From positions 434,001 through 498,000 of the forward strand of contig CAVQWT010000004.1 in the NCBI GenBank assembly GCA_963717705.1: a DNA stretch of 64,000 nucleotides, written 5' to 3'. Below are positions 8,913 to 16,596 of the stretch, in pieces. The translations under genes were made by a program, and so were the position numbers. Below the pieces are notes generated by a model that was not told the origin of the DNA, made no database searches, and saw only the letters and a program-made list of their open reading frames with translations. This DNA is from CAVQWT01 sp963717705. GTDB taxonomy: Bacteria > Pseudomonadota > Gammaproteobacteria > Burkholderiales > Casimicrobiaceae. Position 1 is the stretch's first letter; every line of letters begins with the position of its first letter.

Positions 8913-9734
8913 TCAGAGCGCGAACCAGTGGCTGAGCGAAGCAACTTCCTTGGGCGTCGCGCCGCGGAAGCCTACCAGCCCTGCGCCGGCGAGCAGGGCG
9001 GTCGCTTCATCGGACTGCGTCAGGCCGACCAGCCACGCGCCAATCCGGTCCACCAGGGAGGGGTCCATGCCGGGTCTGGCCACGACTGCGTAGACCGGCA
9101 GGCGATCCGTGGCGTAGAGCACCCGTCCTCCGTCGCTTTCCCAGGCTCGGGCCACGCTGTCCACGCGGGTGATGCCAAGCTCGCCAAACTCATTGTGAAG
9201 CATGAAAGGTATCGCGTCCTGGTAGGAGGTGATCTTGAGGGTGACGTCCTTCGCGGCCAGACCGTGACCACGCAGCACGGCACGGCCCACGGCCGTGGCA
9301 AACGAATTGCCGCCCGCAGACCAGATGATCCTGCCGCGGGCATCGGCGAGGCGCGTCGGTCCGGTCTTGGCGGCCATGAAACGAATGCGGTCGTCCTTTG
9401 CGTCCTGGGAGAACGCGACCACCTGGTAGCCATCCTTCTTCGCCGCTGCGAGCGCGTCATGGGTATGAATGAGCAGCAGGTCGAGCCGCTTCTCCGCGAT
9501 CTCCTTCGGAACGTCGGGACTCTTGACCGGCTTGACCTGCAGCGAAAGGCGCAACGCCTTGGACGCCGCCTGGGCGAGCGGACCGAACTTGCCTTCCTGC
9601 GACTGGTTGGTGTCGCGCGTCGTCACGCCTGCGTTGATGCCGAGCGTGACCACTTGTGCGGACACCGTCACCGCAAATGTGAATGCGAATGCGAATGCGG
9701 CAAGGAGACGAGTGACCGTGGGGTGGCGATGCAT
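8913..9734 (-). CDS. PhnD-like phosphate/phosphonate-type substrate-binding protein
   Basis: 273 residues. Residues 1-27 are a signal peptide with an unusual AFAFAFTFAV core. The mature part follows the periplasmic binding protein fold of the PhnD/SsuA group: LGINAGV near the start, DLLLIHTHDALAA, a RGRIIWSAGGNSFAT loop and a late DPSLVDRIGAWLVGLT. No permease or ATPase gene lies beside it, so its ligand and partner are unknown. It may be a stand-alone sensor or an orphan. Start chosen at the ATG before the signal peptide; codons upstream look non-coding. The gene lies inside the 12-base direct repeats. Confidence 0.75.
   Translation of the reverse strand: MHRHPTVTRLLAAFAFAFTFAVTVSAQVVTLGINAGVTTRDTNQSQEGKFGPLAQAASKALRLSLQVKPVKSPDVPKEIAEKRLDLLLIHTHDALAAAKKDGYQVVAFSQDAKDDRIRFMAAKTGPTRLADARGRIIWSAGGNSFATAVGRAVLRGHGLAAKDVTLKITSYQDAIPFMLHNEFGELGITRVDSVARAWESDGGRVLYATDRLPVYAVVARPGMDPSLVDRIGAWLVGLTQSDEATALLAGAGLVGFRGATPKEVASLSHWFAL
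9681..9698 (+). repeat. Three tandem GAATGC hexamers in a signal-peptide region
   Basis: Three GAATGC units lie in the codons for the hydrophobic core of the PhnD-like signal peptide (Ala-Phe repeats on the minus strand). Change of copy number would keep frame and alter core length by two residues per unit. Confidence 0.6.
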
Positions 9735-10011
9735 CGTTTCGAGGGCGCAGTGGAGATGCCCGGTTACGCAGTCCCCATGCAAGTTTCGCGCCAAGTGCAC
9801 GGCCGTGGCTATGGGGCCTACTTTGCGGACGCGGATCGTCCGTTTCGCGATGATGCAGCAGGGCCGCCGACTGGCGGGCTGCGCAAGATCAAGGCGATCC
9901 GTTCCCTGCGGGGGCGGGCGTTCGCCGCGCTCGGCGCGATGACCGGAGTATCGGGCGACCAAACGCAGGCGAAAGGGCCTTCGGCCATGAGGCTTGGCGT
10001 ATACGACCGCC
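9735..10011. other. Region upstream of the PhnD-like gene
   Basis: An open frame continues to 10013 on the minus strand, but it looks non-coding and has no signal of a start. It probably carries the promoter of the PhnD-like gene; no boxes could be fixed. Confidence 0.4.
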
Positions 10012-10033
10012 ACTTTACATAATACAAATTATG
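10012..10033. repeat. Direct repeat copy 2 with palindrome CATAAT-ACAA-ATTATG
   Basis: ACTTTACATAAT (10012-10023) repeats 8668-8679. Here it runs into a perfect 6-bp inverted repeat, CATAAT (10018-10023) and ATTATG (10028-10033), separated by ACAA. The layout of two inverted arms around a short spacer resembles a core site for a tyrosine recombinase or the operator of a dimeric regulator. Confidence 0.55.
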
Positions 10034-10107
10034 CGACATCCGAAACGGACGGAACGAAGACCACCTGCCGGCAATGTTCTAGCGCCATTCCAATCTCCTG
10101 CACCGCA

Positions 10108-10575
10108 TCAATGCTTGTGCTCGGCACTCCCCGTTGACGCCATGTCCTCCACCCACACCGACAGCTCGATCTTCCCGGCCTTCTCGAACGTCAGCGTAAG
10201 CGGGAATCGATCCCCGTTCTTGAGCGGCTGCTTCAGCTCCATCAGCATGACGTGGTAGCCGCCCGGCTTGAGTTCGACTTTGGCACCGGCCTTGATGTCG
10301 ATGCCCGGTATGGCGCGCATCTTCATCACGCCGTCATCCATCGTCATCTCGTGTACCTCCACGATCCCTGCTAGCGGTGAAGAAGCTGCGATCAGGCGAT
10401 CAGGCGCGGTGCCCCTGTTTTCGACGGTGAGGAACGCGCCCGCCGCCCGCGCGCCAGGTGGCGTCGCCCGGGCGAACGGATGATCGATATGGAGCGACTT
10501 GAGTTTGTATTCGTGACCATGTGCGACGACCGCCACGAGCGACAACGACAGGCAAAGAGCCACGGAACGAAACAT
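10108..10575 (-). CDS. Periplasmic copper chaperone PCu(A)C
   Basis: 155 residues. Residues ~1-20 are a signal peptide. The mature protein carries the PCu(A)C pattern: HPFARATPPGARAAGAFLTV, then the copper-binding HEMTMDDGVMKMR segment and, about 20 residues on, GGYHVMLM. The Met and His side chains in these stretches bind Cu(I), and the protein delivers copper, often to cytochrome c oxidase. The C-terminal HKH may add binding. AAGGAGG precedes the ATG. A small membrane protein gene lies 141 bases upstream on the same strand. Confidence 0.93.
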   Translation of the reverse strand: MFRSVALCLSLSLVAVVAHGHEYKLKSLHIDHPFARATPPGARAAGAFLTVENRGTAPDRLIAASSPLAGIVEVHEMTMDDGVMKMRAIPGIDIKAGAKVELKPGGYHVMLMELKQPLKNGDRFPLTLTFEKAGKIELSVWVEDMASTGSAEHKH

Positions 10576-10716
10576 GATGCCTCCTTCGCATTGAACGGAA
10601 ATTGCACGTCGTGCGGACCGCTTACCTCAGCAACCTGTCAGCACATGCCGGCCGGGTACTCGTAGCCAAGCGCCGCCTGCTGGGCATTTGTATCTGGCTG
10701 GGGTCATCAGCCTAGA

Positions 10717-11001
10717 TCAATCGCGAAACCGCCACACACCGTCCGGGCCTTCATAGGCGACTGGCGGCGTCTGATCCGGCGTACGAAACGCCTCCGGTAT
10801 CTCCATTCGGAGAGATGGCGGCGGTGCCGGAGCTTCCGCTGCGTCGGTGGGTCGCTGCAGGGGAATCAGCTTCATCTCCACCGGCTCGTTTGGCGGAAAC
10901 ACGCCCGGGGCAAACCCTCCGCCCAATGCCATTGCGATGGCCAATGCGCTGAACAACGAAATCGTCCCGAATATGATGAGCATCCGAATGCCTAGTGGCA
11001 T
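10717..11001 (-). CDS. Small membrane-anchored protein, unknown
   Basis: 94 residues: one transmembrane helix (about residues 6-28, MLIIFGTISLFSALAIAMAL) followed by a short Pro-rich tail with a terminal VAYEGPDGVWRFRD. No family was recognised. The ATG at 11001 is chosen because GGAGG lies 5 nt before it; the ATG at 11013 includes that GGAGG in its own codons. It sits between the sterol-desaturase-like gene and the copper chaperone on the same strand, so it may belong with either. Confidence 0.65.
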   Translation of the reverse strand: MPLGIRMLIIFGTISLFSALAIAMALGGGFAPGVFPPNEPVEMKLIPLQRPTDAAEAPAPPPSLRMEIPEAFRTPDQTPPVAYEGPDGVWRFRD

Positions 11002-11118
11002 GCTGGCCTCCATAGAAAAACACCAACCTTAGTGAGTGCGCCCGCCACGCGCTCAAAGACGATCCCGGCCGTCGCGCGTCCACTTCGAACCAGCGGCCTG
11101 ATGCCCTTGGCCGCCATT

Positions 11119-12096
11119 TCAGGACCTTCCGGCATTCAGCGCACCGCCGCCATCGACGCGCGCCAGGCGCTTGATCCCGAGCCACTGCTGCGCCCAGAAG
11201 CCGTCGCCATAGTCTCGTCCCGCAAGTTGGTCCTCTACTCCGGTAGGCCCGGGCTCGGCGCTGAAATTCCCCGTCCGAAACACCAGGTCCCAAACCGGGA
11301 ACAAGATCGCGAAGTTCACCCCTCGGTAAGCCTCACTTCGGCTGGCGGAGATCGCATGGTGCAAACGGTGAAAGCGCGGGCTCACCAGCAGGCGCTCTCC
11401 GACTACTCCGAAGTTGATCCGCAAATTGGCATGACTCAGCGACTCGACCATGCGGGTCACCACGACCAGCGCGAGAAACTGTCCCGGCGCAACGCCGATG
11501 CCCAATGCGAGCAGCGCCAAGGTCCCATCGGTGAGCACGCTATCAAGCAGGTGATTGCGATCGTCGGTCCAGAACGTCATCTGCCGCTGGCTGTGATGCA
11601 GCGAGTGCAACGCCCACCACCATTCGAACCGGTGCTGGGCTCGGTGTATCCAGTACTTTGCGAAATCGAAGATCACCAAATAGGCGGCGAATGCAAGCCA
11701 GGGATTGGTAGCGAGCGCAGGCCACCAAGTCTCCAGATTGGTCGTCGGCCAGCCGTTGAAGTGGAGCCACGACTCCCAGCGGTCAAACAGCGGACGAAAG
11801 GCAAAGAAGAAGAACAACGGAAACAGGCCTAGCCGATGCAGAAGCGTGTAAATCACGTCCGTCCACACCGCTGCATATCCCTGCCAGCGTTCGCGGGGGA
11901 ATCGGCGTTCGAGCGGTATCAGGACGGCAGCGAGCAACAGAACCTGAAGCGCGCCGAACAGAAACTCCTCGGTGCCGTCGAAGGCGTCTTCCGTGTACAC
12001 GGATAGTCCGGACCATTGGACGATGGGCAACACGAAGCCCTGGAACAACCATCCGTGCAACTCACCGAACCATTGCCTGCAGAGGTCGAAAGGCAT
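11119..12096 (-). CDS. Sterol desaturase / fatty acid hydroxylase family membrane protein
   Basis: 325 residues with several hydrophobic segments. The eight-histidine signature of integral-membrane di-iron hydroxylases is visible: HRAQH (151-155), HSLHH (164-168) and a later FHRLHH. Family members hydroxylate or desaturate lipids at the membrane face; the substrate here is unknown. The ATG shares its A with the stop of the upstream deacetylase gene (TGATG, 12094-12098), so translation is probably coupled. The context with a NodB-type deacetylase and a beta-propeller suggests an envelope lipid or glycan modification, which is an inference. Confidence 0.88.
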   Translation of the reverse strand: MPFDLCRQWFGELHGWLFQGFVLPIVQWSGLSVYTEDAFDGTEEFLFGALQVLLLAAVLIPLERRFPRERWQGYAAVWTDVIYTLLHRLGLFPLFFFFAFRPLFDRWESWLHFNGWPTTNLETWWPALATNPWLAFAAYLVIFDFAKYWIHRAQHRFEWWWALHSLHHSQRQMTFWTDDRNHLLDSVLTDGTLALLALGIGVAPGQFLALVVVTRMVESLSHANLRINFGVVGERLLVSPRFHRLHHAISASRSEAYRGVNFAILFPVWDLVFRTGNFSAEPGPTGVEDQLAGRDYGDGFWAQQWLGIKRLARVDGGGALNAGRS

Positions 12097-12857
12097 CACT
12101 TCGCCTTTGCCCGGGAACCTGCCGCGGGAAGCGGCGCAAAGCAAAACCCACGCGCTTCCAGGCGGGTGAGCAGTTCATCCAACCTGGGCTGAAGCGGGTC
12201 CTTGCGCGACCAGATGCCCATGTGCATGAGGATGATGTCGCCCGAGCGGAGATTCTTCACCGCCCGGTCGACCAGTACTTGGTTTGGATAGGTCTCCGAC
12301 GGCAGCTCGTCCCCCAGAAAGCCGGCCGAAGACCAGCCGGCGTGCGTGTAGCCGCAGGTTTGTGCCGCAGCAAGCACGTTGGGCGAGGTCTTTCCCCCCG
12401 GCGAGCGCCACATCGGATCGAGCGGGCGGCCCGTATAACTGCGGAAGACATCGTCGACCCGCTGCAACTCGGTGCACACACCCGTGGCATCAAGCCTCTC
12501 ATCGCCCGACGGCGGAAACATCGGTCGATAGATCACGCTGCCGTCGGCGTTATCGCGGATCCACTTGCCGTGTCGCCAGGTGTGCGATCCGAAGGCGTGG
12601 CCGTCGGCCGCGAGTGCTGTCCAATAGTCGCGCCATGACGGATCAAGCGCGTAGTCTCCGCGCAGCGTTCGTTCATTGGCGAGGAAGAACGTGGCCTGCA
12701 CGCGATGCCGCTTGAGCGTCGCCGCGATCGCCTCCGCGTACGCCATGTTCCCGGTGTCGATGGTGAGGTACAACGTTCCCTTGCAATCGGCGGCGTGCGC
12801 GGGCCCGACCGCGCCAACGACAGCCACGCCCAGCGCCAATAGGGTTCGCCTGATCAT
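12096..12857 (-). CDS. NodB-type polysaccharide deacetylase family protein, atypical metal site
   Basis: 253 residues with a signal peptide (1-22). NodB motifs are readable: motif 1 LTIDTGN (Asp34), motif 2 SHTWRH (His92, His96), motif 3 RSPGG (151-155) and the late GDIILMHMG (His212). In typical enzymes motif 1 is TFDDG and the second Asp binds the metal; here it is Thr35. The base Asp, both metal His residues and the late His remain. It may be metal-weak or act on an unusual substrate. It overlaps the beta-propeller gene by 4 nt (ATGA) and the hydroxylase gene by 1 nt. Confidence 0.85.
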   Translation of the reverse strand: MIRRTLLALGVAVVGAVGPAHAADCKGTLYLTIDTGNMAYAEAIAATLKRHRVQATFFLANERTLRGDYALDPSWRDYWTALAADGHAFGSHTWRHGKWIRDNADGSVIYRPMFPPSGDERLDATGVCTELQRVDDVFRSYTGRPLDPMWRSPGGKTSPNVLAAAQTCGYTHAGWSSAGFLGDELPSETYPNQVLVDRAVKNLRSGDIILMHMGIWSRKDPLQPRLDELLTRLEARGFCFAPLPAAGSRAKAK

Positions 12858-13843
12858 TGGGACGTGGCCGGCTTGACGCCAGCGCTGGGGGCCGATCTGG
12901 CGTAAAAGATTCCATGCGGCGAGCGACCGACCGGATACTGGCGCACCACCTTGCCGGTCTCCAGATCGAGCACCGAGACCTTCATGATCCAGCGCGAGGT
13001 GATCCACAGTTCGCGGCCGTCCGGCGACAGATCCATGCAGTCCGGTCCGCCCGGTACTTTGTAGGTCCGCACGATTTCGAGCCTGTCCGCATCGATCACG
13101 CTGATCGTGTTCTCGACGCGATTGGAGACAAAGAAGTGACGGCCGTCGCCGCGCGGAGCCAGATTGTGGGCTCCGCCTCCGGTCGGAATCTTCTTCACCA
13201 CCTGCCGCGCTCGCCAGTCGACGACAGCGACATGGCCTTCCCCCATCACGCCGACCAACAGGTACCTGCCATCGTTCGTGGTCACGATCCCGGCCGGCGT
13301 CTTGCCGACGTTCAGCTTCCAGGAGACCGACTGGGTCTTGAGGTCGATCGCCGCGATTTCGTCGCTTCCCTGCAAGGTGACGAAGGCGTAAGCCGAGTCC
13401 TTCGAAAAGGCGACATGCGACGGAATGGACGGAAGCTGAAGCTTCTTCACCAGCGCGTAGTCGTTGGCCCGATACAGGTCGACCCGATCCAGTCGATTGC
13501 CGGCGATCACCAGCCATCGGCGATCCGGCGAAAAGCCCAGTTGATAGGGGTCGTCGATGCCAGGCAGCCGTCGCAGAACGCTTCCGGTCGCCGGGTTCAG
13601 GAACACCAGTTCGTTCCCGACCGACGAGGCCACGATCAGTTCGCTGCCGTCGGGCGTTGGCAGCAGATGGTGAGGTTCCTTGCCGACCGAAACTACGCCA
13701 TTCTCCTTCCCCGTGATTGGATCGAGCAGCGTGACCGACGCATCGCGCGAGTTCAGCACGATGACCAGATCGGCATGCGCGACGGCGGCACAGGCGGCAA
13801 GGCCGGCGATTAGCACCAAGCGAGCAGCGTACACGCTCTTCAT
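12854..13843 (-). CDS. YncE-like beta-propeller protein, secreted
   Basis: 329 residues. Residues ~1-24 are a signal peptide (LVLIAGLAACAAVAHA). The rest shows at least six repeats of the kind VxVxDxxTGK...V..G..PHH/PDG (for example LLDPITGKENGVVSVGKEP, AIDLKTQ, VLDLETGKVVRQYPVG), typical of YncE/quinoprotein-like seven-bladed propellers. Such proteins bind ligands or partners; an enzymatic role is not implied. The start is put at the ATG before the signal peptide; a longer frame to 13957 looks non-coding. It heads the coupled trio with the deacetylase and the hydroxylase. Confidence 0.85.
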   Translation of the reverse strand: MKSVYAARLVLIAGLAACAAVAHADLVIVLNSRDASVTLLDPITGKENGVVSVGKEPHHLLPTPDGSELIVASSVGNELVFLNPATGSVLRRLPGIDDPYQLGFSPDRRWLVIAGNRLDRVDLYRANDYALVKKLQLPSIPSHVAFSKDSAYAFVTLQGSDEIAAIDLKTQSVSWKLNVGKTPAGIVTTNDGRYLLVGVMGEGHVAVVDWRARQVVKKIPTGGGAHNLAPRGDGRHFFVSNRVENTISVIDADRLEIVRTYKVPGGPDCMDLSPDGRELWITSRWIMKVSVLDLETGKVVRQYPVGRSPHGIFYARSAPSAGVKPATSQ

Positions 13844-14095
13844 GGGCAGTTTGCCGGCGACGCAGCCATCGATGAACGACGCGGGGTCTGTAAGGTGGAA
13901 CTCACGGCTCACCATCGGGCGTGTTCTGCGTGAGAACGCTACCTGCAAACAGCGCAACGGCGGGCACCAGGCGGGACGGGTTGCCGATAGTCTTCATTGA
14001 ATGCCTTCTGAGCGCGTGCACATGGCGGCCGTGCGCGTCGTCGCTGCGTAAGAAAGGCCGCGGCATGACTGCGGCCGCGCGAGATCAATCGAGGT

Positions 14096-14111
14096 GTCGG
14101 CTAGCGCCGAC
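14096..14111. repeat. 6-bp hairpin downstream of the DUF2946 gene
   Basis: GTCGGC (14096-14101), loop TAGC, GCCGAC (14106-14111). It lies just past the stop of the minus-strand DUF2946 gene, where a terminator would be expected, but no T run follows on that strand. Confidence 0.4.
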
Positions 14112-14114
14112 GAT

Positions 14115-14462
14115 CTAGCAGGAGGCGGGAGGCGGACGTGCGCGCGCGGGATCCCACGCGGTACGGAGAAGCCGCGGAACGGCGATCGAGGCGCCGAGTT
14201 GGAACGTGGCCAGATCGGGGGGGACACCGAGCGCCACGGACGCCGTGGCAACTGCTACGCCACCGCAGAGCGCACATTGGTGTTTGAGGAGGTGAGTGGA
14301 GGAATTGCCTGGCGCCGAGCCAGTATCGCCCGGGACTACGCCGTTCGCCGTGCACAGCGACGGCGCAAGCCCCGTCCCTCCCGTCGCGAATGACGGGAGC
14401 CAGTGCAATGCGACTGCCAGGACGAGAAGCCAGACAGAGCGCCGGTAGGCTCGGGATTTCAC
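14115..14462 (-). CDS. DUF2946 family protein
   Basis: 115 residues from a GTG start at 14462. There is an N-terminal hydrophobic segment (WLLVLAVALHWLPSFA), then the SLCTANG element and HQCALCGG, the Cys pairs typical of DUF2946, then a second hydrophobic stretch. Family members are small and often encoded near TonB receptors or metal genes; their role is unknown. A longer frame to 14831 overlaps hmuV and is rejected. It lies downstream of hmuV, 217 bases away on the same strand, and a second DUF2946 gene lies at the other end of the heme locus. Confidence 0.7.
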   Translation of the reverse strand: MKSRAYRRSVWLLVLAVALHWLPSFATGGTGLAPSLCTANGVVPGDTGSAPGNSSTHLLKHQCALCGGVAVATASVALGVPPDLATFQLGASIAVPRLLRTAWDPARARPPPASC

Positions 14463-14679
14463 GGGCGGAGTATAGCCGCCCAGAACAAGAAATCGAACGT
14501 CCCCCCCCGCCGGTTGCGCTCGTCCTCTGGAGCCGACGTCAACGGGCAAGCGCCCAGGAAACCCTTGCACAATACGACCACTTGCGATGGTTTCGTGCAC
14601 ATAACCCTTTGGATTGGGCGAACAGAGGGGCCGGAGCGACAATTCCAACCAACGTCCATCGTTGCAAGCGCGACACCCG

Positions 14680-15558
14680 TCACTCTGGTGCCCCAGCGTT
14701 TCCATCTCGAACGGGTCCTGCAAATCCCTGCCCGTCCGTTGCGGTTTCCTCCGGTGCCGCCGTTGGGCCACGCGCCAGCAGCACGATCGGCCGCCCATCA
14801 CAGCCCGCGGTTTCGATCTGCGCATCGACATCGAAGACCCGGTCGACCTTCTCGGGAGTCAGGACCGACAGCGCAGCTCCGTCTTCGACGATTCGGCCTT
14901 CGCGCATCATCACCAAGCGGCTGGCGTAGCGCACCGCCATGTTGAGATCGTGCATGACGGCCACGACCGCCGTCCCGCTGTCGGCGCGCGCACGTGCGAT
15001 GTCGAGGACGATCTTCTGCTGGGCAAGATCGAGCGCCGACGTGGGCTCGTCGAGCAGCAAGGCGCCATCCGCACCGCGCTCCCAGATCTGGGCGAGGACG
15101 CGCGCAAACTGCACCCGTTGCCTTTCGCCGCCCGACAGCGTCGTGTAGCGACGATGGCGGTAAGCATCCAGCCGGAGTGCGGCAAGGACAGATTCGACGA
15201 CGTCGACGTCGGCAATGGCACCTTCTCCGCGGTGCGGCAGGCGGCCGAGACGGACCACCTCCTCGACCGAAAAGTCGAACGCGAGCGACGATGATTGCGG
15301 CATCACGGCGAGACGCCTGGCTAGGTCCGCGCGGCGCCATCGGGAGAGGATGCGCCCGAACAGCTCGATGAGTCCTGATGCTTGCCACTCCCCGGTGATC
15401 GCCCGAAGCAGGGTCGACTTGCCGGCGCCATTGGGCCCCACCAGCGCGACGAACTCGCCGGCACCAACCTGCAAGGATGCCCCATGCACGAGTGTGCGAT
15501 GACCGCGCCGGATTGTCGCATTCTCGAGGTTCAGCACCGGTGCCGCGCCGCGAGCCAT
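14680..15558 (-). CDS. hmuV: Heme ABC transporter ATP-binding protein
   Basis: 292 residues. ABC ATPase motifs are complete: Walker A GPNGAGKST (about 40-48), Q-loop VMPQSSS, signature LSGGERQR, Walker B LLLDEPTSALD and the switch His in VMHDLNM. It powers import of heme (or a related iron compound) through HmuU from the periplasmic protein HmuT. It starts on the base right after the hmuU stop codon. The C-terminal ~25 residues after VLLARGP are a variable tail. The heme assignment rests on the HmuS gene in the same operon; BtuD/FecE-type substrates are the alternative. Confidence 0.92.
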   Translation of the reverse strand: MARGAAPVLNLENATIRRGHRTLVHGASLQVGAGEFVALVGPNGAGKSTLLRAITGEWQASGLIELFGRILSRWRRADLARRLAVMPQSSSLAFDFSVEEVVRLGRLPHRGEGAIADVDVVESVLAALRLDAYRHRRYTTLSGGERQRVQFARVLAQIWERGADGALLLDEPTSALDLAQQKIVLDIARARADSGTAVVAVMHDLNMAVRYASRLVMMREGRIVEDGAALSVLTPEKVDRVFDVDAQIETAGCDGRPIVLLARGPTAAPEETATDGQGFAGPVRDGNAGAPE

Positions 15559-16596
15559 TCAATACGGCGCCCGTCGGCGCAACAGCCACAGAAAGAACGG
15601 TGCGCCAAGAAACGCGGTGAGAATCCCGATCGGCAGTTCGGCCGGTCGCACGGCCGTACGGGCGATAATGTCGCCTCCGGTGAGCAGGATGGCGCCGATT
15701 GCTGCGGCAAGCGGCAGCACGTAACGATGATCCGGGCCCACCAGGAGCCGCGCAATGTGCGGCGCGATCAGACCGATGAACCCGATGCGCCGCCACGGCG
15801 ACCAGCGCCGCGGCACCCGCCGCAGCGCGATCTCCGCCCGTTTCAAGCGCTCCACCGGCACGCCGAGGTGATGCGCTTCGGACTCGCCGAGGAGCAACGC
15901 ATTGAGTCCGGGAGCAAGCCAAAGGGTGGCGACCAGCATCAGCGCGACCGCGGGCGCTGCTCCGGCCAATGCTCCCCAGGTCGCAGCACCCAGGCTGCCC
16001 AGACTCCAGAAGGTGAGGTTGCGCAGTTGGTCGTCCGTGGCGAGATAGGTCAGCAGGCCGATACCGGAGCCGGTCAGCGCATTGATGGCGATGCCGCACA
16101 GGAGCATCGTCGACGGGTCCAGTACGCCATCGCGCTGCGCAAGCCGAAACACTGCGATTGTGGTCGCCAACGCCCCCACGAAGGCCGCCGCCGGCAACGT
16201 CCACACCCCCAATACTCGCGAGGCGCCCTGCAGCAACGTGGCACCGAGCACGATCACAGCGACCGCGCCCAGCGCCGCGCCGGCCGAAACTCCGATCAAT
16301 GCCGGGTCGGCGAGCGGATTGCGAAACAAAGCCTGCATGAGTACCCCCGCGCAGGCCAGGCCGGCACCGGCGAGCAACGCGAGCAGCACCCGCGGCAGAC
16401 GAACGCTCCACACGACGACTCGATGGGAGTCGGTAATTCCAGGATCGGACTGCCCGAACAGGATCGAAACTACCTTGCCGGGGGCGATCGCTACGGCGCC
16501 GGTGCCGATCGCCAGCAACGCGGTGCCGACCACCAGCAGGAGTGCCAGCATCACCACCAGCCAGGCGCCCCGACGGTGGATCACTCGGTCGTTCAC
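15559..16596 (-). CDS. hmuU: Heme ABC transporter permease (FecCD family), with a local frame anomaly
   Basis: 345 residues, about ten membrane segments, FecCD/BtuC-type (RLPRVLLALLAGAGLACAGVLMQALFRNPLADP; IGFIGLIAPHIARLLVG, quoted in parts). A GTG start overlaps the hmuT stop by 4 nt (GTGA). Just before IGFIGLIAPH, where the family has a hydrophobic helix, the frame reads ALRRVPRRWSPWRR. The same DNA (about 15784-15835) read one frame over gives AAAGAAALVAVAA, which fits the family. This looks like two indels that cancel, so the protein as read probably has one wrong helix. Confidence 0.88.
   Translation of the reverse strand: MNDRVIHRRGAWLVVMLALLLVVGTALLAIGTGAVAIAPGKVVSILFGQSDPGITDSHRVVVWSVRLPRVLLALLAGAGLACAGVLMQALFRNPLADPALIGVSAGAALGAVAVIVLGATLLQGASRVLGVWTLPAAAFVGALATTIAVFRLAQRDGVLDPSTMLLCGIAINALTGSGIGLLTYLATDDQLRNLTFWSLGSLGAATWGALAGAAPAVALMLVATLWLAPGLNALLLGESEAHHLGVPVERLKRAEIALRRVPRRWSPWRRIGFIGLIAPHIARLLVGPDHRYVLPLAAAIGAILLTGGDIIARTAVRPAELPIGILTAFLGAPFFLWLLRRRAPY

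Noticed and set aside
14463..14679. Cobalamin riboswitch near the ABC genes
   Set aside because: No B12-box-like sequence was seen, the region is downstream of hmuV, and HmuS points to heme.
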